Below, piece by piece: positions 51,062-59,215 of a DNA stretch of 64,000 nucleotides. A program made the translations under genes and the position numbers. Source of the stretch: Stutzerimonas nosocomialis (lineage in GTDB: Bacteria; Pseudomonadota; Gammaproteobacteria; Pseudomonadales; Pseudomonadaceae). Numbering within the stretch: the first letter of the stretch is position 1; each line of letters opens with the position of its first letter. The DNA is taken from the NCBI RefSeq assembly GCF_005876855.1, contig NZ_QLAE01000004.1, positions 62,001-126,000 on the forward strand, in the 5' to 3' direction. The notes under the pieces were generated by a model. That model was not told the origin of the DNA. It did not search any database and saw nothing but the letters and a program-made list of their open reading frames with translations.

Positions 51062-51952
51062 ATGAGCAAGTCCGATGGTCCCTGCGGCTGCGATGCGACA
51101 CCAGCCGCTGATGCCGATATGCAAAACCCTTCCGATACGACGGGGCAATGGGTCAGTGTTTACGCCGTGCCCAAGATGGATTGTCCATCAGAAGAGCGAA
51201 TGATCCGCTTGGCGCTGAATGGTTTGGACGGAGTTCGGAAGCTGACTTTTGATCTGTCGGACCGTCGGTTAGATGTCATGCATGACAGTGCCGTTGAGCC
51301 CATAACCAAAAAGCTGGCGACGTTAGGGCTAGGCGCCACTCTTCAGAAAACTGTCGCGGCAGACCCTGAGATGATCAAAGCCGCCGAGAATCCGGCGAAC
51401 TCTACACAGGAATCCCGCTCCCTACGTTTACTGTTAGGCATCAACGCCTTCATGTTCGTGGTAGAGATGACTGCTGGCCTGATTGCCAGGTCCGCGGGTC
51501 TGATTGCCGATTCGCTCGACATGTTCGCTGACGCGGCAGTGTACGGCCTGGCCCTTTATGCGGTTGGGCGCAGCGTCAATCTGCAGGTGCGTGCTGCACA
51601 CCTTGCTGGTGTGCTCCAGCTGATTTTGGCCCTCGGCGTGCTCGTAGAGGTGATCAGACGCTTTATATTCGGCAGCGAGCCCGAGTCGCTGATAATGATG
51701 GCCGTCGCGTTCCTGGCATTGCTCGCCAACACGGGTTGTTTGCTGCTGATTTCCAAACACCGGGAAGGTGGTGCTCACATGAAAGCGAGCTGGATATTCT
51801 CCGCCAATGATGTGGTCATCAACATGGGCGTCATAGTCGCCGGAGCGCTCGTCGCTTGGACTGGGTCCAACTACCCAGACCTGATTATCGGTACCGTCGT
51901 GGGATTCATCGTTCTCAACGGCGCTCGGCGTATTCTGGCGCTCAAGGGTTGA
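51062..51952 (+). CDS. CDF exporter with N-terminal HMA-like metal-binding domain
   Basis: A 296-residue protein. Residues 1-30 hold a Cys motif (DGPCGCD). About 30-95 form an HMA-like ferredoxin fold with VPKMDCPSEERMIRLALNGLDGVRKLTFDL. It has a single Cys in MDCPSEE where HMA domains have CxxC. A six-helix CDF domain follows (about 118-290), with site-A-like GLIADSLDMFADAAVYGLAL and ANDVVINMGVIVAGALVAW. It lacks a long cytoplasmic C-terminal domain. Transcription starts from the CadR-type promoter, so Cd/Pb/Zn export is likely. The combination of HMA-like and CDF domains is known beside cadR in pseudomonads but is uncommon. Confidence 0.85.
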   Translation: MSKSDGPCGCDATPAADADMQNPSDTTGQWVSVYAVPKMDCPSEERMIRLALNGLDGVRKLTFDLSDRRLDVMHDSAVEPITKKLATLGLGATLQKTVAADPEMIKAAENPANSTQESRSLRLLLGINAFMFVVEMTAGLIARSAGLIADSLDMFADAAVYGLALYAVGRSVNLQVRAAHLAGVLQLILALGVLVEVIRRFIFGSEPESLIMMAVAFLALLANTGCLLLISKHREGGAHMKASWIFSANDVVINMGVIVAGALVAWTGSNYPDLIIGTVVGFIVLNGARRILALKG

Positions 51953-52038
51953 AGGAGCTCCCGTTACAGAAAAAGGGTGTCTTCATGCCTGTAAGCCATC
52001 CGGGTCTAGCGGCGTCAGCTAAAACTGGCGACGCCGCT

Positions 52039-52671
52039 TTAGCCGTTGGCGGATGGTGGGTATTGCAGAACGTGGGCTGCAAAGTCCATCAGCGAGACGA
52101 AGCCGCACTGATCGGCTTTTCCTTCACGCTGTAGGTGGTAGCCCCGCATGCCTTGCCCAATTGGACCAAGCATATCGGCTTGCAACGTGTCACCGATCAT
52201 TGCGATAGCGGAGGCTTCGCAGCCAAGCTGTTCGATCATCTGACGATAGATTGCGGGCTCAGGCTTTATTGTCCCAACCTCAAAGCTCCATCCGTAAACA
52301 TCGAACGACGGCAGTAACAGTTTGGCCGGAATCGCATATGGGGCTGCGAGATTGGAGCACAACGCGAGATTCAGGCCGGCGTCCTTTAGCTGATTTAGCG
52401 ACTCCAACGCATCATCGAAAAGGCGAACGCTGGCCAGCTCGGTGAAAAGGTCGCTTTCAAGGCTAGCTAACTCAGAGTTGCTCAACTGCGCACCGAAATA
52501 ATCGGCAGCTCCAGCCAAGCCCAGATTTCGAGTCATCAGAGTCCGTGCGTCATCCGGCCTTGGTGTTTTGCCCTGAAGCCGCAGGTTCTGCATCAGTTGG
52601 CGGAAAGGATGGCGGCGCTCACCTATCTGGAGAAGCGTGCCAAACACATCGAAAACTACTGCTTGTATCAT
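52039..52671 (-). CDS. HAD-superfamily hydrolase
   Basis: A 210-residue HAD subfamily IA protein with all motifs: VVFDVFGTLL (motif I with Asp nucleophile, residues 5-14; the second Asp is Val-Phe as in haloacid dehalogenases), LALCSNLAAPY (motif II, about 102), K near GTIKPEPAIYRQM (motif III, about 132) and AIAMIGDTLQADMLGP (motif IV, about 155). It is a soluble phosphatase or dehalogenase-like enzyme of unknown substrate. It lies convergent with the CDF gene, alone, in a mobile-debris region. Confidence 0.85.
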   Translation of the reverse strand: MIQAVVFDVFGTLLQIGERRHPFRQLMQNLRLQGKTPRPDDARTLMTRNLGLAGAADYFGAQLSNSELASLESDLFTELASVRLFDDALESLNQLKDAGLNLALCSNLAAPYAIPAKLLLPSFDVYGWSFEVGTIKPEPAIYRQMIEQLGCEASAIAMIGDTLQADMLGPIGQGMRGYHLQREGKADQCGFVSLMDFAAHVLQYPPSANG

Positions 52672-52728
52672 GCCGGTACCTCTACCGTTGGAGGCGAACC
52701 GCCCACCCGAAGAGCGATGCCGCCCCTC

Positions 52729-53583
52729 TCAGTTTTCTGAACTGGATTTCTTCAGAGGTGGCACGAAGAAGATGGGTCTTTGCGGGGGCGCTATCAGGAT
52801 ATCTGTCGACTTGATGCTTGTGCCTTTTCGACGCCTTGTTTTGCCGTTCTTGTCGACCGCCAGCAGATCACCGGTCGCGACAGCAATGTCGAGTGCCTGC
52901 TTTACGCGAAGCTCGTCAGCCATGGTGTAGTTGGTCAATCCGCTCATCAGGCCCAAAAAAGGTTGCCGTTCTACCTCGTAGACCTGTTTGGGCAAGAGCT
53001 CCGAAAGTTCTCCTCGGATGCGGTCATTGGTAGCATCGTCGAAATAATGCTCATCCAACAGCAAATCGTGCTGACCTGTCACGGCGATATCCCGATTGGC
53101 GTCGTAGCTGAAAAAGCTGGAAGGCGACAGCATATGGGAAAAGTTGTTGCCGTATTTCCAGTGGATCTTCTTCATCACATCGTTAGCGCGGTAGTTGTTC
53201 GCCAGATGGATAAACCAATAGGCCATCGGGTTGCTGCCGGCCGGACGAATGAAGAAGACGGTCATGTACTGGGCACCGCTTTCCTGCTTGATCCCCTCGG
53301 ACAGATAGCGCTGGATCAGGTATTGCCAGCTCCGTGGCTGATGCGCCTTCAGCTGTTTAAGCATGTCCCATGGCACATGCTGATCCAAGCCGATATTTGC
53401 AATGGCTTTCCGGTTCGCTTGGCGGTCGGCTAGATACGTAACCAAAAAATCGACATTGAAGGTCAGCAGGACCTCGGCTTTGTTGAGATTCTGGAAAATC
53501 CATTTGATCTTAGGGAACGGCACATCGCCATACATCATGCCCAGCCCCGCAGCGAGGATTGCCTTTTTCCGAGCCGGCTGCAT
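52729..53583 (-). pseudogene. Truncated TcmP (three-Cys-motif partner) protein
   Basis: A 284-residue frame matching the middle and C-terminal part of TcmP proteins: GDVPFPKIKWIFQNLNKAEVLLTFNVDFLVTYLAD near the N-terminus, YWFIHLANNYRANDVMKKIHW near 122 and a winged C-terminal part. The usual N-terminal ~100 residues are missing. The reading frame runs straight into the integrase fragment on its upstream side. The normal partner gene (a DUF5131/Gp37-type three-Cys protein) is absent. It is therefore likely a dead remnant of a phage- or island-linked pair. Confidence 0.7.
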
Positions 53584-53835
53584 ATCTCAGACCATCTATC
53601 CACTCGTCAATACGCTCGTATCGTCAAAGGTTGGGTGAAAGCCATTGGCCCTGATCCAGCCCTGTATGGCATTCACACAATAAGACGTACGAAGGCATCG
53701 CTGATCTATCGCAGGACGAAGAACCTGCGGGCAGTTCAACTGTTGCTCGGCCATACGAAGCTGGAGAGCACCGTTCGATATCTGGGGATTGAGGTCGATG
53801 ATGCCCTAGAGATGGCGGAACAGACCGAGGTTTGA
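53578..53835 (+). pseudogene. Tyrosine integrase, C-terminal fragment
   Basis: An open stretch without start reads HLSTRQYARIVKGWVKAIG, HTIRRTKASLIYRRTKNLRA, QLLLGHTKLESTVRYLGIEV and ends EMAEQTEV. It carries the HxxRR, LGHT and tyrosine boxes of a tyrosine recombinase but nothing before them. It abuts the truncated TcmP end. The N-terminal part of the same integrase family is found separately at 55694, downstream. The family is common at the edges of Pseudomonas accessory DNA. Confidence 0.85.
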
Positions 53836-53864
53836 CCATGCATAGCGACGGTCGAAGCCAGGCC

Positions 53865-53879
53865 GTCGCTAACCGGCCA
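53865..53879. repeat. 15-bp inverted repeat, left copy
   Basis: GTCGCTAACCGGCCA is matched exactly, inverted, by TGGCCGGTTAGCGAC at 55631-55645. The pair flanks the two orphan genes at 53889-55495. A third, shorter copy (GTCGCTAACCA) is at 56264-56274. It lies 30 bases after the integrase fragment stop. Confidence 0.6.
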
Positions 53880-53888
53880 ATAGCCGCC

Positions 53889-54332
53889 CTAGTCTGCCCA
53901 CCAGTTCGGTATGACAGATGCTAGGCCGGTCAGGGCGCCGACTACCCCAATCATGATGCTACTCCAGAAGGTTACCGGCTCGCGGCGCTGCCTACGCTCC
54001 TCGCGGATGTCTGCCCTGACAATGCGAATGCCAGCATCTGTGAGATACCTGGGCTCCCGCGGGTCGCTATCAAATTCGACTCGCCCCCAGAAAGTCCTGT
54101 CATCGCGATCAGGCAGTGGGACACCGAGGCGGTCTGCCTCTATCATCCAGTACTCGGTCAAGATCAGCAGCCGCCATTCGTACAGACTGTCCGACTTCTG
54201 AATATAGTCCTGAAGCTGTCCATCCTGTTCCGGTTGGACGGTGTGGGGCGGGTGCATCTTCTCCAGTTCGGACCTGGCTTTTTCGCACTTGGCCAACTCA
54301 GATCGCATCACTCGGTAATGCTTTGTCCACAT
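53889..54332 (-). CDS. Hypothetical protein with C-terminal membrane helix
   Basis: A 147-residue protein. An N-terminal coiled stretch (MRSELAKCEKARSELEKM, about 9-26) is followed by a region of mixed charge with an RYLTDAGIRIVRADIREERRQRREP stretch. One C-terminal membrane helix follows (FWSSIMIGVVGALTGLASVIP, about 122-142). It is tail-anchored in layout. I recognise no family. It lies downstream of the HEPN-like gene on the same strand (116-base gap) and between inverted repeats. Confidence 0.55.
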   Translation of the reverse strand: MWTKHYRVMRSELAKCEKARSELEKMHPPHTVQPEQDGQLQDYIQKSDSLYEWRLLILTEYWMIEADRLGVPLPDRDDRTFWGRVEFDSDPREPRYLTDAGIRIVRADIREERRQRREPVTFWSSIMIGVVGALTGLASVIPNWWAD

Positions 54333-54448
54333 CGCTCGCCCCTCCCTTGGAAGAGCGCGACGCTACCTGACTGCAAATCTGAATACCACCTTGCCCGGCC
54401 GAATCCTTGCCCGATGCGCGGCCGGCGGGCGTGCCGTGGAGTATAGGG

Positions 54449-55495
54449 CTAGCCCAAAATAATAGGGGATGGAAGAATCGATTGAGCATTCGGCTGAACG
54501 TATCGTCGGGATAATAGGCATTTAGTAAAATTCAATGCCAATGCTTCGGAATCAGTGGTAACTCCCGGCTGTAACATGCTACCGCGCCCTTCGACAAGAA
54601 TGGCTGCAAACGACAATAAGCTAATTAAATTAAAAAGCCGCAAGAAATTACTCGGTGTTGCGTAGCCTTTAAAGAATCCATGCGCAATCCCATGCCGATT
54701 TAAAACAAAGTGCGATGGTAACGACTCTGTATGACCGTAAAAACACCCACGGAAGTACATTTCCATGCTCTCCAGCATCTGCACTCGCTCATGATATCGA
54801 CTTAAATAGTTTATCGTTAATTCCTTGTCTGGATACCAATCATAACCTGCGACCAGTCGTTTCAACTCACCTTGCTTTATTCGATGAAAAACCTTTAGAA
54901 GCGTCTCTATATTCACGGCATCCTTAACTGGAAGAGAGACGTGCTTTCCAAGCTCTCTTAGGAACCCTTCTATGCAAGGCAGAATTCCAACAATTGCCAC
55001 GCCGTACAGACCCAGACAGTATGCCTTTACAGCCTCAATCAGCTGTTCTTGATACTGAGCAAAAGTGATGCGCTGAGACCATGCCCCACAAATCAGGTCG
55101 GCCATTCGTGGGGGCGTGTACATTTCCAACAGCATATTATTCGCGTGAGCGTACCTTTCCTCTTCACTGTTGCTTTTCGAGATTTTTCCGCCGTATTCAG
55201 ATAGAAATCCAAAGCTATGATATGGGGGGAGTACTATCTCAGTAGTCGCAAACGTATCTCTGTACCAAGCTAGCCCAGAGCCCACTTTGATTTCCGAAAG
55301 ATCTCTTGGAAAAAATGCACACTCACCAGATGAAACAATTTTATATCCGCGAATATCCCGAAAACAGCTCAGCTTCGCTTCCTGCAAACTATCAAACTCA
55401 TGCTTCCCTCGATGTAAGCAAGCTTCTACTGCTTTTATTCCTCGCCCCAGCGCCATCGATTTTCTGCACTGCTTGTAAGCCTTAGCGAAGTCCAT
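54449..55495 (-). CDS. Orphan protein with HEPN-type RX4H motif
   Basis: A 348-residue protein in AT-rich DNA. I start at ATG 55495 (MDFAKAYKQCRKS); the frame opens up to 55597. Most of the sequence has no recognisable domain. Near residue 285 the stretch FVLNRHGIAHGFF contains R-H-G-I-A-H, the RX4H signature of HEPN ribonucleases, in the NRHxIxHG form seen in several HEPN families of abortive-infection and toxin systems. The helical region before it (AYCLGLYGVAIVGILPCIEGFLREL, about 178-202) fits the HEPN four-helix fold. It sits with a tail-anchored small protein inside inverted repeats. A toxin or defence role is an inference. Confidence 0.55.
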   Translation of the reverse strand: MDFAKAYKQCRKSMALGRGIKAVEACLHRGKHEFDSLQEAKLSCFRDIRGYKIVSSGECAFFPRDLSEIKVGSGLAWYRDTFATTEIVLPPYHSFGFLSEYGGKISKSNSEEERYAHANNMLLEMYTPPRMADLICGAWSQRITFAQYQEQLIEAVKAYCLGLYGVAIVGILPCIEGFLRELGKHVSLPVKDAVNIETLLKVFHRIKQGELKRLVAGYDWYPDKELTINYLSRYHERVQMLESMEMYFRGCFYGHTESLPSHFVLNRHGIAHGFFKGYATPSNFLRLFNLISLLSFAAILVEGRGSMLQPGVTTDSEALALNFTKCLLSRRYVQPNAQSILPSPIILG

Positions 55496-55630
55496 AGCTG
55501 CCCTTGTTATTCGACCCACTGATTCGATCGAACCTACCTGACAACACCTAGCCACGCAAACCATCTGCCGGCGCAGCCCGGCGGTAATGACTGACACGCA
55601 ATTATTAGACGAATTTGAACGTCAGCTTCT

Positions 55631-55645
55631 GGCCGGTTAGCGACC
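55631..55645. repeat. 15-bp inverted repeat, right copy
   Basis: TGGCCGGTTAGCGAC is the exact reverse complement of 53865-53879. It lies 49 bases upstream of the integrase N-terminal fragment at 55694. Confidence 0.6.
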
Positions 55646-55693
55646 ATTGCTCTGGCTAGCCATCCTTGTCCTCCCACACGTGGAGGACTTGCC

Positions 55694-55816
55694 ATGAACA
55701 TCATCGCTACCTGGAGCCGTCAGCCCTGGAACAAAGGGAAATTGGTCGGGCAGAAAATCCCGCTCCGACTGAGAGATATCTGGGCGATCCGAGTAAGGGG
55801 TCATGCCGAGATATAA
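55694..55816 (+). pseudogene. Tyrosine integrase, N-terminal fragment
   Basis: From ATG 55694 the frame reads NIIATWSRQPWNKGKLVGQK, then PLRLRDIWAIRVR, the standard N-terminus of the integrase family whose C-terminus is at 53578-53835. After RVR the homology stops and a TAA follows at 55814. The piece is on the same strand as, but downstream of, the C-terminal half. So it is either a second truncated copy or half of a rearranged gene. Confidence 0.75.
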
Positions 55817-55930
55817 GTAAAATTCACTCACTTCGCACGTAACGTGTTGATGCCAAGAGAATTTACCAAATCGACCGCACAGCCTCTGATCGTGGACTAT
55901 CTTTTCTGACTCCTCAGAAAAGGAGTTCCT

Positions 55931-56035
55931 ATGGCTTCATTAGAGCGTACGGCGTATCCCACTCTGCCAAAGGCGTATTCAAAAGCAGAGTACCTGCGCT
56001 TAGGCTTTTGCACGGTTCGGTATTCATCAAAATGA
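55931..56035 (+). pseudogene. Tn3-family transposase, N-terminal remnant
   Basis: After AGGAGTTCCT an ATG opens a 34-codon frame starting ASLERTAYPTLPKAYSKAEY, close to the usual N-terminus of Tn3-type TnpA with the DUF4158 region (typical form MASIERTAYPRF). Homology is lost after about 25 residues and a stop follows. It could come from the same Tn4652-like transposon as the remnant at 34.3 kb. The rest of the gap 55496-56292 contains the integrase fragment and one copper-box-like site. Confidence 0.6.
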
Positions 56036-56150
56036 AGCGGCCGAGCATCGAACAATGGAGGCATAGGCTAGGCCAGCAGGCGGTATCTGCGCGAGCTACT
56101 TTTCCAGCAGCTCGCTTCAACATACATACGACCTGACATACCAGAGAACC

Positions 56151-56165
56151 TGACAGAAATGTAAT
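56151..56165 (+). promoter_or_regulatory. Copper-box-like site upstream of the P-type ATPase
   Basis: TGACAGAAATGTAAT resembles the imperfect palindromes bound by CopR/CusR-type regulators. It is 127 bases before the ATPase start. No CueR-type spacer was seen. No copRS or cusRS gene is in the window, so the regulator would be elsewhere. Confidence 0.4.
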
Positions 56166-56292
56166 GGTTACTTCAGCCTTTGGTCAGGACGCTTTGCATA
56201 TATTGGCTGTCAGACGCTGCAAGCATTGAAAAACCGCAAATGTCCCTGCAATAGGCCAAGTTCGTCGCTAACCAATCCATAAGGTGCCCCGT

Positions 56293-58656
56293 ATGTCCTC
56301 TCAGCAGTGCCATCACCAGCCCGACCAAACGAAAGGTACTGCAGCACTCACAGACCCCGTCTGCGGGATGAAGGTGGAAGAGGATAGCGAGCATCAAGAG
56401 CATTATCAGGGAAGCACTTACCGCTTCTGCAGCCAGGGTTGCCAGACCAAGTTTCGTTCCGACCCTGCTCGATATCTCGCTGCACCGCAGGCTCATGGAA
56501 CCTCCTCTCGGGCATCTACCCCACCCGCACAGAAACCACCCGCCGGTGATGCAACGACAGAGTACACCTGCCCGATGCACCCTGAGATCCGCCAAATGGG
56601 TCCAGGTGATTGCCCTATCTGTGGGATGTCATTGGAACCTCTGATCCCTGAACTCGACGAGGAGGAGAATCCCGAACTCAAGGACTTCTCGAAGCGATTC
56701 TGGTGGTCTCTGCCCCTGACCGTAGCAGTAACCCTGTTGGCAATGGCGGGACATGCGATACCGCTGTTTCACGGGGCTAGCCAGAACTGGGTTGAACTGG
56801 CCCTCACGACCCCGGTTGTCTTGTGGGCAGGCTGGCCATTTTTCGCGCGCGGTCTCGCCTCGGTCAAACATCGCAGCCCAAACATGTGGACCTTGATCGG
56901 GCTTGGCACGGGGGCTGCCTATATTTACAGCGTCGTAGCAACCCTCTTACCGAGCATGTTTCCAGAGTCATTCACAGTAGGCGGCCGGATAGGCGTTTAT
57001 TACGAAGCCGCCGCGGTGATCATTTCATTGACTCTGCTGGGCCAGTTGCTGGAATTGAAGGCCCGCTCGCAGACGTCCTCGGCAATTAAGTCCCTGCTTG
57101 GCTTATCACCTAAAACCGCTCGCCGTATCGCCAAAGATGGTTCAGAGGAGGACATCCCGCTCACACATGTTCATGAGGGCGACCATCTGCGCGTTCGTCC
57201 TGGTGAAAAGGTACCCGTTGATGGAGAGGTATTGGAGGGCGAGAGCGCCGTCGATGAATCCATGCTAACGGGCGAGCCGGTTCCGGTGACGAAGCGGACA
57301 GGCGATTCGCTTATCGGCGCGACGATGAACACGAGCGGCTCGCTTGTCATGCGAGCCACCAGGGTTGGCTCCGGGACTATGCTTTCACAAATCGTCCAGA
57401 TGGTTGCGAATGCACAACGCTCCAAAGCACCCATGCAGCGAATGGCAGACACGGTTGCAGGTTATTTCGTGCTGACGGTCATCGGTATCGCCTTGCTGAC
57501 ATTCTTTGCATGGGGCCTGTTCGGGCCTGACCAGGGCTGGGTATTCGGCCTGATCAATGCAGTTGCGGTTTTGATCATTGCTTGCCCTTGCGCACTTGGC
57601 CTGGCAACGCCTATGTCGATCATGGTTGCCACAGGCAAAGCGGCTGGAAGTGGAGTGCTTTTCAGAGACGCAGGCGCCATCGAAAATGTCCGTAAGGTAG
57701 ACACGCTGATTGTCGATAAAACAGGAACCTTGACCGAGGGCCGACCTGTCTTCGATCGGGCCATAGGCGTCACGCCGTTTGACTCGCAGGAAGTCATCCG
57801 TTTGTCTGCCAGCTTGGATCAAGGTAGTGAGCATCCCCTAGCCCACGCGATCGTAGACCATGCCAGAAGCGAAGGTCTCCAGCTGGCGAAGCCAGAGACC
57901 TTCGAGTCAGGGTCAGGGATCGGAGTCCGTGGTCTGGTGGAAGGCAAGCAGCTACAGCTAGGCAACACCGCGCTTATGGAAGATGCGGGTGTGAGCGTCG
58001 AGCCGTTGAAATATCAGGCAGAAAAAATGCGCGAGAGCGGTACCAGCATTGTGTACCTGGCTGTTGATGGGGCACTTGCCGGCTTGCTGGCCGTATCGGA
58101 CCCAATCAAACCGACTTCCAAGGAAGCTGTAGCGCGGCTCCAAGCGGAGGGCGTGCAAGTCATCATGGCCACCGGCGACGGGCTTACCACTGCCCGCGCG
58201 GTGGCTCGTGAGCTATCGCTCGATGAGGTGCATGGCGAAGTGAAGCCGCAGGACAAGGAGGCGCTGGTGGTTAAGCTACAAGCCCTAGGTAAAGTAGTCG
58301 CCATGGCAGGCGACGGAATAAATGATGCGCCGGCGCTCGCCAGGGCTGATGTCGGCATAGCGATGGGCACGGGCACTGACGTCGCCATGAACAGCGCCCA
58401 AGTTACGCTCGTTAAAGGTGACCTGATGGGGATACTGCGCGCGCGCACGCTTTCGGTGGCGACGGTTCGCAATATGCGTCAGAACCTTCTGTTTGCCTTT
58501 ATGTACAACGGGTTGAGCATCCCGATTGCCGCAGGTCTGCTCTATCCGTTCTTCGGACTGTTGCTGTCTCCGATGATTGCTGCCCTGGCCATGAGCCTCA
58601 GCTCAGCATCGGTTGTGTTCAACGCACTCCGGCTCCGTCAAACGCGTGTAGTTTGA
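56293..58656 (+). CDS. Copper/silver P1B-type ATPase with YHS and metal-binding N-terminal domains
   Basis: A 787-residue transporting ATPase. The N-terminus has a YHS-like motif ([15 protein letters not shown], then [10 protein letters not shown], about 20-60) and a heavy-metal-binding motif [24 protein letters not shown] (about 95-118). Eight helices follow, with the intramembrane CPC site [13 protein letters not shown] (about 430), the phosphorylation loop DKTGTLTEG (about 475), the HP motif EHPLAHAIV and the hinge [11 protein letters not shown] (about 675). I use ATG 56293 with AAGGTG upstream, not the GTG at 56284. It exports Cu(I) or Ag(I) from the cytoplasm. It precedes the cus genes on the same strand. 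Confidence 0.92.
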   Translation: MSSQQCHHQPDQTKGTAALTDPVCGMKVEEDSEHQEHYQGSTYRFCSQGCQTKFRSDPARYLAAPQAHGTSSRASTPPAQKPPAGDATTEYTCPMHPEIRQMGPGDCPICGMSLEPLIPELDEEENPELKDFSKRFWWSLPLTVAVTLLAMAGHAIPLFHGASQNWVELALTTPVVLWAGWPFFARGLASVKHRSPNMWTLIGLGTGAAYIYSVVATLLPSMFPESFTVGGRIGVYYEAAAVIISLTLLGQLLELKARSQTSSAIKSLLGLSPKTARRIAKDGSEEDIPLTHVHEGDHLRVRPGEKVPVDGEVLEGESAVDESMLTGEPVPVTKRTGDSLIGATMNTSGSLVMRATRVGSGTMLSQIVQMVANAQRSKAPMQRMADTVAGYFVLTVIGIALLTFFAWGLFGPDQGWVFGLINAVAVLIIACPCALGLATPMSIMVATGKAAGSGVLFRDAGAIENVRKVDTLIVDKTGTLTEGRPVFDRAIGVTPFDSQEVIRLSASLDQGSEHPLAHAIVDHARSEGLQLAKPETFESGSGIGVRGLVEGKQLQLGNTALMEDAGVSVEPLKYQAEKMRESGTSIVYLAVDGALAGLLAVSDPIKPTSKEAVARLQAEGVQVIMATGDGLTTARAVARELSLDEVHGEVKPQDKEALVVKLQALGKVVAMAGDGINDAPALARADVGIAMGTGTDVAMNSAQVTLVKGDLMGILRARTLSVATVRNMRQNLLFAFMYNGLSIPIAAGLLYPFFGLLLSPMIAALAMSLSSASVVFNALRLRQTRVV

Positions 58657-58742
58657 AGCCTGTCGGCTTAGGCTTAGGCTTCGGTTGCGAAGCGACCGAT
58701 TGCCTCATTGATTGCTCATGAATTGCCCCGTAAGCTGGAAAT

Positions 58743-59123
58743 ATGACGTCCTACATGCGCTCCTTCCTTATCCTGCTGCTAGTGCTTGCGCTTCAGATCA
58801 ATGGGATAGCGGAAATGCTCATGACGGTTGGATCGTCCGGGCATCACATGATGTCCGATATGGAAGGTGTGGGCGCCATGACGACCGACCACGCTTCGAT
58901 GGTTGGCGCCGATGACGGTGCTGAACACGAGTGCTGTGAAGCGAATGAGCATGGAACGGCGACCGTCTGCAAGACGGGCCAAGAATGCAAAACTGCAAGT
59001 ATCCTTCAGCTTGTCTCAATAAAAGCCCAGCTGATGCCTGCTGCTAAACCCGTGACCACTCCCTATAACGGCCTGATCCCCTCTAGCCTTTTAGACGCCG
59101 TCTGGCGTCCACCCCGCGTCTAA
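58743..59123 (+). CDS. Small exported Met/His/Cys-rich protein, copper-linked
   Basis: A 126-residue precursor. The signal peptide is MRSFLILLLVLALQINGIA with the start at ATG 58743. The mature N-terminal part is rich in likely metal ligands: GHHMMSDMEGVGAM, then HECCEANEHG, and CKTGQECKT. The C-terminal ~40 residues are ordinary. It lies between the P-type ATPase and cusC and is probably part of their transcript. Similar small ORFs accompany cus/sil clusters in pseudomonads and may bind Cu/Ag in the periplasm. No named family is certain. Confidence 0.7.
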   Translation: MTSYMRSFLILLLVLALQINGIAEMLMTVGSSGHHMMSDMEGVGAMTTDHASMVGADDGAEHECCEANEHGTATVCKTGQECKTASILQLVSIKAQLMPAAKPVTTPYNGLIPSSLLDAVWRPPRV

Positions 59124-59215
59124 TTCCGATCAAATTATAGGAACCGCCCGAGTGAGCATTCGGGCCGGCTACTGCGCGCCTTTGGCTCGCATGAAAGATC
59201 AGGAATCCTTCGCAA

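Noticed and set aside
51856-52134. Plus-strand frame after the CDF gene
   Set aside because: It overlaps the CDF 3' end in another frame and the HAD gene antisense. No motif.
55587-55640. Short frame MTDTQLLDEFERQLLAG
   Set aside because: It is protein-like but has only 17 codons and no homologous continuation. It may be a fragment and is too short to call.
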